A stretch of 45,231 nt of DNA from Planktomarina sp. (GCA_020630015.1 JAHDCF010000021.1:1-45231); one strand, 5' to 3'. Shown: positions 1-9,229, counted from the first letter of the stretch. Notes: generated by a model not told the origin, from the sequence alone. Numbers and translations: made by a program.

Positions 1-175
1 CCAAGCGAAAGATCAATGTGCGCACCGTCGGGTAGGGGAAGGCGCGAAACATCCCGCTGGGAATGTTTCGCGCGCGAAACAAAATCGTCTAAACTATTGA
101 TAATAAACAATAAAAAATTTACATTTTCACTGCGAAACAGGGTGATATGGTGCACTTGTTTCGCTGATCTGAAGC
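1..175. promoter_or_regulatory. Upstream region with repeated GCGAAAC/GTTTCGC boxes
   Basis: This gap precedes the first glycosyltransferase gene. GCGCGAAACAT at 42-52 is an exact inverted match to ATGTTTCGCGC at 63-73, and a further GCGCGAAAC follows at 72-80. Nearer the gene, GCGAAACA at 132-139 pairs with TGTTTCGC at 157-164. Five copies of the same 7-base word in both orientations within 130 bases suggest protein-binding sites or paired hairpins. No regulator is identified. The middle (about 85-130) is AT-rich and could hold the promoter. Regulatory function is inference. Confidence 0.4.
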
Positions 176-2659
176 ATGAAAGGGACACTGGTGCTGGGGC
201 GAATATTTAGAGTTTTTTTACGTTACCGGGATTTGCATGTTGATCTGTCGCGTGAAGGACGTGTTTTCGAAAATGCGGATGGTCAGTTTTTTGGACGGAT
301 TTCTAAATTAAGTTTGAGCGCAAATCGTTTGGGAATAAATGCTTCGGTCAAGGGTGACTCTTTGTCTTTGAAAGTGAAGGATGGAAGTGTCGAAGTGGCA
401 ATTTCCCCGCCACAGAACGGTGCTGAATTCAGCGACATTTCCATTGATTTGCCTTATTCCCCTTCTGATTTAAAGATGACTTTAAGGGGGAAAGGGCAGT
501 CTTTAAACCTTTCCCAACCTACCTTTTCCACAGTGCGCATAAAGTGGCATTATTTTATTCTTGCCGGGCGATTTTGTGGTACCCTCTTTCTTCTTTTACC
601 TACCATTTTTCAGTGGAAGTGGCATGGCGATTTGTCTGCACGGGAAGTTGTGAAAAAACGACTTGGCTTCTCTCGCCCAAGGGTTGGTATTCCGTTGTCG
701 GATTCTATTTTGCGTCCTGTGGAGGGAAGATCTTTGCAGCCCCCCTTTGAAGGGGTGCGGATAATAATGCCGGTATATAATGCATTTGATGTTCTGTGTG
801 AGGCCTTGGATCGGGTTGCGGTCAACACCGAGATACCTTGGGAGCTGATTGTTGTAGAGGATGCATCAACCGATCCAAGAGTGCGACCATGGCTTGAAGC
901 ATGGGCAGATCGTTCTGACTTGAGATCTCATGTTCGGTTGTTGACCAATGAAGAGAATTTGGGGTTTGTCGGTTCTGTAAATCGTTGTTTTTCGGAGTTG
1001 GATTTTCGAGATTCCCGACCTATCGTCTTGCTAAATTCGGATGCTTTGGTGCCCAAAGATTGGGCATCGCGTTTGTTGGCACCATTATCTGATCCTAAAA
1101 TTGCGTCTGTGACCCCTATGTCGAATGATGGGGAGATACTCAGCGTTCCAGTAATTTGCAAAAGTGCGTCGCTTCCAGATGGTGTTGCGAATGCTTTAGA
1201 TGAAATTGCTGCCGCTTTGCCGGGGGGGCATTTGGGGATTCCTATTCCGACGGGTGTTGGATTTTGTATGGCTCTTTCGCCAAAATTTATGGCTCAAGTC
1301 CCAGAGTTTGACACTGTTTTTGACCGGGGATACGGCGAAGAAGTGGACTGGTGTCAAAAGGTTAGGGCACTTGGTGGTGTTCACGTTGGGTTACCTAACT
1401 TGTTTGTAGAACATCGCGGTGGAACGTCTTTTGGATCCGTAGAAAAACGGAAACTTATCGAAAAGAATGCAGTAAAACTAGAAAAGCGATATCCATCATA
1501 TGCCAGCGAAGTACAAAGGTTTTGGTTGGATGATCCCCTTGCAACAGCCCGTTTGGCGCTGGCTTTGGCTTTATTAGACATCACGACGACTGTTTCTCAG
1601 GTCCCGGTCTATTTGGCGCACTCCTTGGGAGGAGGGGCAGATATGTGGTTGGAGGAACAGCTTGCACTAGACATAAAAAGTGGAGGTGGTGTTGTCTTGC
1701 GCGTTGGACAAGATTTTAGATGGCAAATAGAAGCGCACACTCCGTGGGGGATCACAGCGGGCCTTACGGATGACACCCAGATGGTTCAAGATCTTTTGAG
1801 CAGATTACCTCGCCGCCGTATTGTGTACTCCTGCGGGGTGGGGGATCGTCATGCGATATCATTGCCTGATATTTTGTGTGACCTCGTTCCTTTTAATGGT
1901 GATATGGAGGTTCTCTTCCATGATTATTTTCCGATTAGCCCGTCTTACGTATTGCTTGATCATGACGGGATTTTTAGGGGGGTTCCAACACTGGAAACCT
2001 CTAGGGATTTAGCACATCACCCTGTTTCTGCAGACGTTGGTGATGTGGATTTAAAAGAGTGGCAACGCGCGTGGGGGCGGTTGATTGACCGATCCAATAG
2101 GATCGTTGTTTTCTCACAGAATAGCCGCGATATTGTCACACAGGCTTTTCCGGAAGCCATAGATAAAATCATCGTTCAGCCGCATCAAATTAATGCGCAG
2201 GTCATGCCAATCCAACGGCCCAAAGTCGGTGCAAGTGGTCCAACAATTGGGGTTTTAGGAAATATAGGATTTCATAAAGGCGCGGACGTTGTGTGTGAAT
2301 TGGCAAAGAAGCTAAAGTCTTCTGGTTTTGGCCGTGTGGTAATCTTGGGAAATTTGGATCCAATGTATTCATTGGGGTCTGCAGGCCATGTGCATGGATC
2401 ATACAATATCCAGGATTTGGCTATGCTTGTCGCGCGATACAACATCCAGGGGTGGTTTATACCGTCCATTTGGCCTGAGACTTTTTCATTTACAACGCAT
2501 GAGGCTTTGGCAACGAAATTACCAGTTGTTACCTTCGATCTTGGGGCCCAAGGGGAGGCTGCGCGCGCTGCAACTAATGGATATGTCTTGCCGATCTCTA
2601 CAATTTCAGAGATGGATCCAAAGAATATATTAGATGTCATAGGGGTTCGGGATGCCTGA
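176..2659 (+). CDS. Two-module glycosyltransferase (GT2 plus GT4-like)
   Basis: This 827-residue protein probably builds the repeat unit or a modification of the surface polysaccharide. Residues 1-120 are unrecognised and beta-rich, followed by a hydrophobic stretch near 125-148 that may be a membrane segment or re-entrant helix. A GT2 (GT-A fold) domain begins at about 194 (RIIMPVYNAFD). It has VVEDASTD near 227, the LLNSDA metal/nucleotide region near 285 and GYGEEVDW near 386, typical of rhamnosyl- or galactofuranosyl-type GT2 enzymes. From about 470 to the end is a second, GT-B-like region. It holds GVLGNIGFHKG near 697 and a PETFSFTTHEA segment near 770 that matches the E-x7-E element of GT4 enzymes. 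The ATG at 176 is taken because the frame is open from there, although the ribosome site is weak (GAAG). Sugar specificities cannot be read from sequence. Confidence 0.85.
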   Translation: MKGTLVLGRIFRVFLRYRDLHVDLSREGRVFENADGQFFGRISKLSLSANRLGINASVKGDSLSLKVKDGSVEVAISPPQNGAEFSDISIDLPYSPSDLKMTLRGKGQSLNLSQPTFSTVRIKWHYFILAGRFCGTLFLLLPTIFQWKWHGDLSAREVVKKRLGFSRPRVGIPLSDSILRPVEGRSLQPPFEGVRIIMPVYNAFDVLCEALDRVAVNTEIPWELIVVEDASTDPRVRPWLEAWADRSDLRSHVRLLTNEENLGFVGSVNRCFSELDFRDSRPIVLLNSDALVPKDWASRLLAPLSDPKIASVTPMSNDGEILSVPVICKSASLPDGVANALDEIAAALPGGHLGIPIPTGVGFCMALSPKFMAQVPEFDTVFDRGYGEEVDWCQKVRALGGVHVGLPNLFVEHRGGTSFGSVEKRKLIEKNAVKLEKRYPSYASEVQRFWLDDPLATARLALALALLDITTTVSQVPVYLAHSLGGGADMWLEEQLALDIKSGGGVVLRVGQDFRWQIEAHTPWGITAGLTDDTQMVQDLLSRLPRRRIVYSCGVGDRHAISLPDILCDLVPFNGDMEVLFHDYFPISPSYVLLDHDGIFRGVPTLETSRDLAHHPVSADVGDVDLKEWQRAWGRLIDRSNRIVVFSQNSRDIVTQAFPEAIDKIIVQPHQINAQVMPIQRPKVGASGPTIGVLGNIGFHKGADVVCELAKKLKSSGFGRVVILGNLDPMYSLGSAGHVHGSYNIQDLAMLVARYNIQGWFIPSIWPETFSFTTHEALATKLPVVTFDLGAQGEAARAATNGYVLPISTISEMDPKNILDVIGVRDA

Positions 2660-2705
2660 ACGCATTCATGGGTTAAATTTTCCATTGGGACATGTCTGAA
2701 TTTCC

Positions 2706-3899
2706 ATGTGTTCTTCTCTTATCTTACATGTCGGTGCTGGGAAATGTGGCAGTTCGGCGTTTCAAACGGCCCTCAGCCATAATCCCACGTTACGCACACG
2801 CCAAGGGCACCGCATAAAATACTATGCTACTGCAGAACTGGGTCGGGAAAGATTGCTTCCCGTCACGGGGCATCTCTTATCACGGCGGGCAAAATTTTCA
2901 CCCTATGGGTATGCCTCGTATCCAAATTTTGTGGGCGATCATATACCACACAGTTTGGGGCAAGCATTGCAAAGCGTAATAAAGAAAACAAGACGGCGTG
3001 GTCATAGTGCACTTTTGTCCAGTGAAGGATGGATCAAAAACGGACGCGCATTTGGCGCATTTTTTGATGCACAATCCCCCAGAGTTAAATTGGATGTTTT
3101 GGCTTATTTGCGCCCTCCTGTTGATTGGTTGAATGCGTCTTTTTGGCAGTGGGGTGTTTGGAATTTTGATTTGATGCAGAACTGGATGATGAATGGTTTG
3201 CAATATTCATTTGCCACGGATTTGCAGCGATGGTCAGATATTCGAAATGTGACACTGCATGTATATCCAGCGCGTCCAGATGTCGTGGCGCGGTTTTGTA
3301 AGCTGTATGATACAGAGCTTCCTAATCAAGGCCTGCGCAATCAATCGTCCCCGCCGAGTTTGATTGGGTTCTTATTGCGAAACCGCCAATTTCGATTGAC
3401 AGGGAATGACGCCGCCTCCGAATTTGTGTTTCAAAGATGGTGCCCACCGACCGGAGAAAGGCGACCATGGATGATCGCCGCGCATCACGTACACCATATG
3501 CGCCCGGTTGCAGATAAAACTTTGAAATGGCTTGAAACCACTTTGCCAGAGACGGTTTTTGCAGAGTTTTATGAGGACAAACGATGGCGAATGGAAAAAC
3601 CATATCATGAAGAGATATTAAAAGGGCCAACACCGTTGCATAGGTTGGCAGATTTGCCAGGTCTTTATGATGTGATGGTTCGTGGCATATCTCAGGTTGC
3701 CCAATCTATTCACCAAGACCTGCCACCTCTTCCTGATAAACCGGGGGGGGGTGCGGACCTGAAGGATTGGGATAAAGTTTTAAGAACGGTGTTTGAAACT
3801 TTGCTAGACCTAGACAGTCAATGGCGCCTTAAGGGCACGGTTGGATTAAGGATTTCTGACAAAATGAGAGGTCTTATGGAGCGAGCGAACCTTATATAA
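2706..3899 (+). CDS. Sulfotransferase-like protein
   Basis: The 397-residue product opens with LILHVGAGKCGSSAFQTAL at about 6-24. This has the shape of the 5'-phosphosulfate-binding loop (GxxKxGSS) of PAPS-dependent sulfotransferases, preceded by a beta strand. A segment near residues 132-150 (LAYLRPPVDWLNASF) fits the 3'-phosphate-binding region with its conserved Arg and Ser. The protein would transfer sulfate from PAPS to a sugar hydroxyl of the polysaccharide. It lies 46 bases after the large glycosyltransferase on the same strand and ends 5 bases before the stop of the opposing permease gene. No signal peptide is visible, so cytoplasmic action is expected. A P-loop protein of related fold with another acceptor is possible. 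Confidence 0.7.
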   Translation: MCSSLILHVGAGKCGSSAFQTALSHNPTLRTRQGHRIKYYATAELGRERLLPVTGHLLSRRAKFSPYGYASYPNFVGDHIPHSLGQALQSVIKKTRRRGHSALLSSEGWIKNGRAFGAFFDAQSPRVKLDVLAYLRPPVDWLNASFWQWGVWNFDLMQNWMMNGLQYSFATDLQRWSDIRNVTLHVYPARPDVVARFCKLYDTELPNQGLRNQSSPPSLIGFLLRNRQFRLTGNDAASEFVFQRWCPPTGERRPWMIAAHHVHHMRPVADKTLKWLETTLPETVFAEFYEDKRWRMEKPYHEEILKGPTPLHRLADLPGLYDVMVRGISQVAQSIHQDLPPLPDKPGGGADLKDWDKVLRTVFETLLDLDSQWRLKGTVGLRISDKMRGLMERANLI

Positions 3900-3904
3900 C
3901 GAGG

Positions 3905-4723
3905 TTAATTGTTAATGAGTTCCCGATGGTTACGCTTTAGAAAGACAAGTCCCAAAGCGCAGCAAATGCCACAAATCCCCAAGACATAGCTGAGAGATAT
4001 ATATGTTGGATTGTAGACGTCGTAGAACCCGGCCCGCATCAAGCCAATAGTGTGAATGAGCGGGTTCCACCAAAGCCATCCATCATAGGGGGTGGGCACC
4101 ATTTCCAAGAGCATAAAAATACCAGACAGGATAAACATCGGCCGCATGATGATGGACCACCCTCGGTGGATAACAGGAAATCGTGTAAACAGGTATGCGT
4201 TTAATATTCCAAGGGATAATGCCAAACAGGCTGTTACGGAAAATGCTAAAATGATGATTGGCATATTCGGTGCGATGCGCGTTTCCATGAACAGCATGAT
4301 CCCCCCCAAAACAAGGTAAGAGACCAAAAGTTGCGTGATCAAATTTAAAAAGAAGCGTGCAAGAATGGCATCAATATACGTGACCGTTGGGTAGGTGAGC
4401 AATTGTTTGGAATATAAAAGGGATGTTGCAATTTTATTGTGCAAATCGTTGAACATCATGAATGGCATCATCCCAGTTGCATAAAACATGGCAAAACTTA
4501 CGCCCAAAGGGGGGCTGTTGAAGGCTGCTGCAAACACCAGTGTTAATAGGGCAATCCCCGCAACAGGCTCTAGGACGGCCCATAAATATCCTCCCGGGGA
4601 GCGGCCATAAGTGGTACTCATTTCACGTAACATGAGCGCCATAACGGCCCGACCCATTGCGAAAGATCGTTTTGGGAAAGGTTTAGATGCCGGAAGAGTA
4701 CTGCTGCTGAACATGGGCGACAT
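3905..4723 (-). CDS. kpsM: ABC polysaccharide exporter permease (KpsM/Wzm type)
   Basis: This is the inner-membrane permease of an ABC-2 polysaccharide exporter. About 273 residues with six hydrophobic segments follow an amphipathic N-terminus; AVMALMLREMSTTYGRSPGG just before the first membrane segment is typical of KpsM/BexB/CtrC proteins. The reading frame extends to a TTG at 4744. I prefer the ATG at 4723, which leaves a normal short cytoplasmic N-terminus; the ATG at 4714 is also possible. The gene is divergent from the co-polymerase gene at 4775 and separate from its ATPase partner at 6114. That is unusual, because permease and ATPase genes normally sit side by side on one strand. It should pair with the 6114-6773 ATPase to export a lipid-linked or nascent glycan. 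Confidence 0.87.
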   Translation of the reverse strand: MSPMFSSSTLPASKPFPKRSFAMGRAVMALMLREMSTTYGRSPGGYLWAVLEPVAGIALLTLVFAAAFNSPPLGVSFAMFYATGMMPFMMFNDLHNKIATSLLYSKQLLTYPTVTYIDAILARFFLNLITQLLVSYLVLGGIMLFMETRIAPNMPIIILAFSVTACLALSLGILNAYLFTRFPVIHRGWSIIMRPMFILSGIFMLLEMVPTPYDGWLWWNPLIHTIGLMRAGFYDVYNPTYISLSYVLGICGICCALGLVFLKRNHRELINN

Positions 4724-4774
4724 GCCTACCAGACTTCTGGTCAAAAGCCAGACAATAATATAGACTTAGAAGAC
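4724..4774. promoter_or_regulatory. Short divergent region between permease and co-polymerase genes
   Basis: About 50 bases separate the divergent starts. The region holds the near-palindrome ACCAGA-CT-TCTGGT (4728-4741) and an AT-rich stretch suitable for a promoter core. If the permease starts at TTG 4744 the palindrome would be coding, so an operator role is only a suggestion. Confidence 0.3.
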
Positions 4775-6100
4775 TTGAAATTTCATAAGATAACGGTTGT
4801 GGCAAAAAATAAAAAATCACAAAAGGAACAAGGTTTCTCTGTTCCAGTGTCACCACCGGCGCCAGGAAGACCAGATTTCCCAGACCCACCTAAGGTGAAG
4901 CCATTGTCCGTCGTCCCGCCTGTTAAAACCGTTGCTCCTGTCCTTGGGGATGGCGCACCTTCGCTTGGCGGGGTCCGACCACCTGTGGCGGCTGCCTATC
5001 GTCGTACTCGGCATGTTTTGGTGGTGCTAAGCTTTCTGGTCATGGTTTTGGTTCCTATGATCATTTCAGGCATCTATCTTTGGCGGTTTGCGGCAGATCA
5101 ATATGTTTCTAAAGTTGGATTTTCAGTTAGTCGCGAAGACACCACCTCAGCCTTAGATATTTTAGGGGGGCTTACAAGCCTTGGCGGGAACAGTTCGTCG
5201 GACACTGATATATTGTTTGAATTTTTGCAAAGCCAAAAGCTGGTGAATGATTTGGACCAATCCCTTGGATTACGCAAGATTTGGTCCAAGCCAGAGAATG
5301 ATCCTGTCTTTGCTGTTTCAGAAGATGCTTCCATTGAAGAATTAGTGAATTATTGGAACAGGATGGTGCGTATCAGTTATGGGGCAGGGGCCGGTTTGAT
5401 CGAAGTGCAAGTGCGCGCTTTCACGGCGTCAGATGCGACCCTTATTTCAGAAGCTTTGCTTAATCGCAGTTCTCAAATGATAAATGATTTGAATGCCATC
5501 GCGCGCGAGGATTCAATTCAATATGCCAAAGAAGAGCTGGATGCCGCGGTTGAAAGATTAAAATCGGCGCGGGCTACGGTGACAGAGTTTCGAAACACCT
5601 ATCAATTGGTTGATCCTAAGATTGATCTGCAATCACAGGCCGGAATTTTGGGGACATTACAAAGTCAACGCGTTGCCGTCCAAATTGAGCTTGATTTGTT
5701 GAGTGAGACACTGCGAAATGGTGACCCGCGCATGGTACAAGCTCGGCGGCGTTTGGCGGTTATTGAACAAAGAATTGTCGAAGAACGTCAGAAGCTGGGC
5801 CTGGCCGCTGGTACCGGGGATGATACGGCGTTTGCAAATATTGTGGGGGAATACGAACGCCTTATTGTGGACCGTGAATTTGCAGAGCGAACCTATGTCG
5901 CGGCTTTGGCGACGTTTGATTCTGCTCAGGCTGAATTGCGCCGCAAAAGCCGATATTTGGCCGCTTATATGCAGCCTACCCGGGCTGAAACAGCGATACA
6001 CCCCAAACGCTTTACGTTATTGGCTTTGATCAGCCTTTTCTTGTTTTTGATTTGGTCGATCTTGGTGTTGGTGTCATATTCGTTGAAAGACCGTAGATAG
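4775..6100 (+). CDS. kpsE: Capsule export inner-membrane protein (KpsE/Wzz-type co-polymerase)
   Basis: This 441-residue protein matches the polysaccharide co-polymerase/export family (KpsE, CtrB, BexC, WcbD). It has a proline-rich cytoplasmic N-terminus (about 20-70) and a membrane segment at about 81-103. A large periplasmic region of mostly helical, coiled-coil character follows (RLKSARATVTEFRNTYQLVD near 265), and a second membrane segment lies at about 413-435. Its usual role is to bridge the inner-membrane ABC transporter and the outer-membrane Wza/KpsD channel. It is followed 13 bases later by the ATPase gene, so the two are very likely co-transcribed. The proline-rich head is longer than in most relatives. 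No tyrosine-kinase domain is attached, which agrees with an ABC-dependent rather than Wzy-dependent system. Confidence 0.88.
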   Translation: MKFHKITVVAKNKKSQKEQGFSVPVSPPAPGRPDFPDPPKVKPLSVVPPVKTVAPVLGDGAPSLGGVRPPVAAAYRRTRHVLVVLSFLVMVLVPMIISGIYLWRFAADQYVSKVGFSVSREDTTSALDILGGLTSLGGNSSSDTDILFEFLQSQKLVNDLDQSLGLRKIWSKPENDPVFAVSEDASIEELVNYWNRMVRISYGAGAGLIEVQVRAFTASDATLISEALLNRSSQMINDLNAIAREDSIQYAKEELDAAVERLKSARATVTEFRNTYQLVDPKIDLQSQAGILGTLQSQRVAVQIELDLLSETLRNGDPRMVQARRRLAVIEQRIVEERQKLGLAAGTGDDTAFANIVGEYERLIVDREFAERTYVAALATFDSAQAELRRKSRYLAAYMQPTRAETAIHPKRFTLLALISLFLFLIWSILVLVSYSLKDRR

Positions 6101-6113
6101 ACAGTCAGGGGCG

Positions 6114-6773
6114 ATGATCCGTTTCGAAAATCTTTTGAAAGTTTTTGCATTGGATGGGAAGCGCAAGGTTGTGGCAAACCATATTAATGCGGTGTTTCCC
6201 ACTGGGAAATCTGTGGCTCTTTTGGGGCGCAATGGCGCGGGTAAGTCAACCATGTTGGGCATGATTGCTGGATCGATCGATCCGACATCCGGTCAGGTTA
6301 CATCAACGGGTACAATGTCATGGCCTGTTGGGTTTGCTGGATCTTTTCACCCAGAATTATCCGGTGCGCAGAATGTCCGGTTTTTGGCGCGGATCTATGG
6401 TGTGGATACAGATGAGCTTTGTGATTTTGTAGAGGATTTTGCGGGGCTAGGGGTCCATTTTAGGCTGCCGTTTAGAACCTATTCTTCTGGGATGAGATCG
6501 CGTTTGGCGTTTGGGGCATCGATGGGGATTTCTTTCGACACATATTTGGTGGACGAAATCACAGCTGTCGGTGATGCCGCATTTAGAAGTAAAAGTAGCA
6601 CCGTTTTTTTGGAGCGCTTAGAAAATGCCGGGGCTGTGGTTGTGACCCATTCTATGGGGCAAGTGCGTGAACTTTGTGATGCCGCTGCGATACTCGAAAA
6701 TGGCCAGCTACACTATTATGATGATGTCGAAGAAGCTATTTCTCAACACAATAGAAACATGGGGCAGGGTTAA
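6114..6773 (+). CDS. kpsT: ABC polysaccharide exporter ATPase (KpsT/Wzt type)
   Basis: The 219-residue protein is the nucleotide-binding subunit of the exporter. The Walker A loop GRNGAGKST is at 38-46, the signature YSSGMRSR at about 123-130, Walker B with catalytic Glu (LVDEITAVGD) at about 145-154 and the switch His (VVTHSMGQ) near 177. Its length matches KpsT/CtrD/BexA. The C-terminal carbohydrate-binding domain of long Wzt proteins is absent. That argues against O-antigen type chain-end recognition and for a capsule-type exporter. It follows the co-polymerase gene closely and ends 7 bases from the opposing glycosyltransferase stop at 6781. Partner permease: the minus-strand gene at 3905-4723. 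Confidence 0.92.
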   Translation: MIRFENLLKVFALDGKRKVVANHINAVFPTGKSVALLGRNGAGKSTMLGMIAGSIDPTSGQVTSTGTMSWPVGFAGSFHPELSGAQNVRFLARIYGVDTDELCDFVEDFAGLGVHFRLPFRTYSSGMRSRLAFGASMGISFDTYLVDEITAVGDAAFRSKSSTVFLERLENAGAVVVTHSMGQVRELCDAAAILENGQLHYYDDVEEAISQHNRNMGQG

Positions 6774-6780
6774 ATTGCTT

Positions 6781-7686
6781 TTAGAGGCGTCCCAAAAAAA
6801 CTGCGACTAACAATAGGGCGGTGTGCGCACGACTTTGACGGATAAGGCCCGTGAATGCAGAAAGTCGTCGCAAGCCGATCCTGCGGGGGTGTGCCAAAAG
6901 CAAGGTAATTCTTGTCACAGCGGATGGTTCCAAAAGTACGGAAACAGCTTTTAATGCTGTCAGGTTTAAAGACATCCAATCATAAAAAGTGCCGTTCAGA
7001 AGTTGCCATAGTCTGAGTATTTTGGTGTTTAGCCTTGTTGCTGCTCCGATCGCATTAGAGTCATGCTGGCGGTAAATAACCGTCGTTTTGGGATCAATGA
7101 TCACATGCCCACCAGCGCCGGTGATGAGCTGATATATCCACCAATCGTGAAATGGGATTGGCTGGGCTGGTGGGCCTGCTTTTTGGATCAGGTGTAAAGC
7201 ATCAGCGTTAAATGCGGCTGTATGACCGCTGACAATATTTTGGACGAGCGCATTTTCAAAAGATGGAGGGCGTTTGGGGACAGAGGACGCACCTGTGATG
7301 TGCCCATTGGCACCACAATACAGGCTTTGGGCACCATAAAGGGTGGCCCCGTTTTGGCCACTCAGGGCAGCTCGGGCGCGGGCCAACCTGTCGGGTTGCC
7401 AGATGTCATCTTGATCTGACAGGGCCGTAAGGCCCGTGGGAATGTCAGGATGTGTCATCAAAAAAAGATAATTTGCAGCTGCGCCTTTTCGCGGACCGGC
7501 AAGGAGGTGAACTTTGTGTTTATCCGCCACCTTTTGTTGAAATGCCAAGATGATATCGCGGGTCTCATCTGTTGATCCATCATCGGATACCCAAAGATCC
7601 CAAGCCGTATCGGTTTGGGTTAAATAGCTGTTGAGCTGTTCTTGCAGAAAGCGGGCTCCATTGTAGGTGCACAACAAGATCGCCAT
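6781..7686 (-). CDS. Family 2 glycosyltransferase, rhamnosyltransferase-like
   Basis: This is a cytoplasmic GT2 enzyme of about 301 residues. It opens with AILLCTYNGARFLQEQLNS, followed by WVSDDGSTDET and then LSDQDDIW, which holds the DxD-type metal site. This combination is characteristic of the WsaF/RgpB-like rhamnosyl- and galactosyl-transferase group. The frame stays open upstream to 7869 and would overlap the preceding gene by 160 bases. The ATG at 7686 puts the start directly before the first strand of the fold and 22 bases after the mutase stop, so it is chosen even though no good ribosome site is seen. With a complete rhamnose pathway in the window, a rhamnosyltransferase is plausible but not shown. 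Confidence 0.87.
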   Translation of the reverse strand: MAILLCTYNGARFLQEQLNSYLTQTDTAWDLWVSDDGSTDETRDIILAFQQKVADKHKVHLLAGPRKGAAANYLFLMTHPDIPTGLTALSDQDDIWQPDRLARARAALSGQNGATLYGAQSLYCGANGHITGASSVPKRPPSFENALVQNIVSGHTAAFNADALHLIQKAGPPAQPIPFHDWWIYQLITGAGGHVIIDPKTTVIYRQHDSNAIGAATRLNTKILRLWQLLNGTFYDWMSLNLTALKAVSVLLEPSAVTRITLLLAHPRRIGLRRLSAFTGLIRQSRAHTALLLVAVFLGRL

Positions 7687-7708
7687 ACGTGGCGTATCTG
7701 TGGGGGAA

Positions 7709-9094
7709 TTAGGCGATAACTTTTGCAAGGTGGGTTCTGACCAATTCGTGGGCGCGCTCTGCGGTGTTTGCTTCGGCGTAACATCTAAATTCTGGTGCAT
7801 TTCCAGAGGGGCGTAAATGCACAACATCCCCAGATGTAAACTGCACGCGAAGACCATCTGTGGTATCAAGGCTGTCTTCTGATCCTAGCCCGTCAAAGAA
7901 GGTGCGGCGATCTTGGGAAGAATGTGTCAGGTTTTGCAAAAGCTGTGCGGTTGCGTCCATATCAACCCCTTGCAGTCGGTCTGCAGCGGCAAACCGTTGG
8001 GGAAGGGTTGTTACAAGGGCTTGCAAGGAGGGTTGGTTTTTGTGGGCGTCGACCAAGGGGGCCACCATGGGCAAGATGCTGTCACGCGTCATGAGGGCGG
8101 GAAGAGGGCCGTTGGGGCCTTGGGCAGTAAACCCAACGAGGAACCCGCCATTGGCTTCATAACCTGCGATGGGGGTGATTGGATTTTGTGCAATGGCTTG
8201 TTCCATTGCTGCAATCACAAAAGGGGATCCAATTTTAGTTCGATGAACCGTCGATATCCAATCCACATGATCCACCAATGTGTTTGAAGACACGGGTGTG
8301 GCCACATGATGTGCACCAATCACCCGCGCAGTCAGAGGCCCTAAAACATCACCTGGTACAATTTGACCTGTTGCATCTGCCACCATTGGCCTATCCCCAT
8401 CCCCATCTGTGGATACAATGGCGTCCAAGTTATGCGCGCTCGCCCAGTTGGCTAATTGTTGGCGTGTCTGTGGGTCGACAGCCTCTGTATCAACGGGGAT
8501 AAATATATCAGAGCGGGCCAACGCCACGGTTTTGGCGCCTAATCCAGAAAGAACATCCCCCATAATATCACGGGCAACAGAACTGTGTTCATAGATCCCT
8601 ACGGTCATCCCCCTAAGGGCATTGGGACCAAAGGCTTTTATATACCGCTGAACAAAGCTTTCCGTGGCTGTGGTATCTTGCGTTGTTGTTCCTGTGCAAA
8701 CAGATTGGATAGGTCTGCCAAGGGCCGCTGTGATGGCCTGTTCATGGGGTTTGGAAATTTCACCCTGTGGGACATAAAACTTTAGCCCATTGCGATCGGC
8801 AGGGATATGGCTGCCGGTTATCATGACAGCGCTTGCCTGTGCATTTTGGGCCGCCATGGCCAAGGCGGGGGTGGGCAGGGCACCGCAGCAGACCACGTTC
8901 TTGCCGCAGTGGGTTAAAGCTGTGATGACATCCTCTGCAATTGTTGGGGACGAGGGTCGCAAATCCCATCCAACGTACACGGTATCCCCAATGTCGCAGG
9001 CCGTGGCGAAGGCCTGAATATAATCTTTTATCAGATCAGAGGTCAGATCGCTGACCAATCCACGCAATCCAGATGTCCCAAATTTTGGTGGCAT
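7709..9094 (-). CDS. manB: Phosphomannomutase/phosphoglucomutase
   Basis: This enzyme interconverts mannose-6-P and mannose-1-P (some relatives also act on glucose). The 461 residues cover the four alpha-D-phosphohexomutase domains. The N-terminal KFGTSGLRG is at 4-12, the phosphoserine loop TGSHIPADRNG at 93-103 (Ser95) and the metal loop DGDGDRP at 230-236. The C-terminal phosphate-binding loop RPSGNAPEFR is near 430. The usual loop text is TASHNP; here it is TGSHIP, seen in several alphaproteobacterial and Wcx-type mutases. It supplies substrate for manC (10559-11971), hence for gmd and fcl. It probably shares a transcript with the downstream glycosyltransferase (22-base gap). The start ATG at 9094 sits directly before the conserved N-terminus. 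Confidence 0.9.
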   Translation of the reverse strand: MPPKFGTSGLRGLVSDLTSDLIKDYIQAFATACDIGDTVYVGWDLRPSSPTIAEDVITALTHCGKNVVCCGALPTPALAMAAQNAQASAVMITGSHIPADRNGLKFYVPQGEISKPHEQAITAALGRPIQSVCTGTTTQDTTATESFVQRYIKAFGPNALRGMTVGIYEHSSVARDIMGDVLSGLGAKTVALARSDIFIPVDTEAVDPQTRQQLANWASAHNLDAIVSTDGDGDRPMVADATGQIVPGDVLGPLTARVIGAHHVATPVSSNTLVDHVDWISTVHRTKIGSPFVIAAMEQAIAQNPITPIAGYEANGGFLVGFTAQGPNGPLPALMTRDSILPMVAPLVDAHKNQPSLQALVTTLPQRFAAADRLQGVDMDATAQLLQNLTHSSQDRRTFFDGLGSEDSLDTTDGLRVQFTSGDVVHLRPSGNAPEFRCYAEANTAERAHELVRTHLAKVIA

Positions 9095-9229
9095 AAAATC
9101 ACCCTATTTTACCGCTGTCTTCATATGCAGGCTTCCACAGGGGGTTGCAACGCACGGTCGTAAAAGATGTTGTTTACGTTTGGTTTCTAACTTTTGGAGG
9201 ATTTTCACAAAACGGGGCTCGGTTTTCAA
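9095..9229. promoter_or_regulatory. Divergent intergenic region, manB versus DUF2793 gene
   Basis: About 135 bases lie between divergent starts. No clear operator or repeat is seen. A GGAGG at 9196-9200 would fit as a ribosome site only for a start near 9208, and no good one exists there. Promoters for both neighbours are expected here but no convincing core element stands out. Confidence 0.35.

Noticed and set aside
16-210. Short plus-strand open frame at the window start
   Set aside because: It overlaps the inverted GCGAAAC repeats and the real glycosyltransferase start, with no protein-like text.
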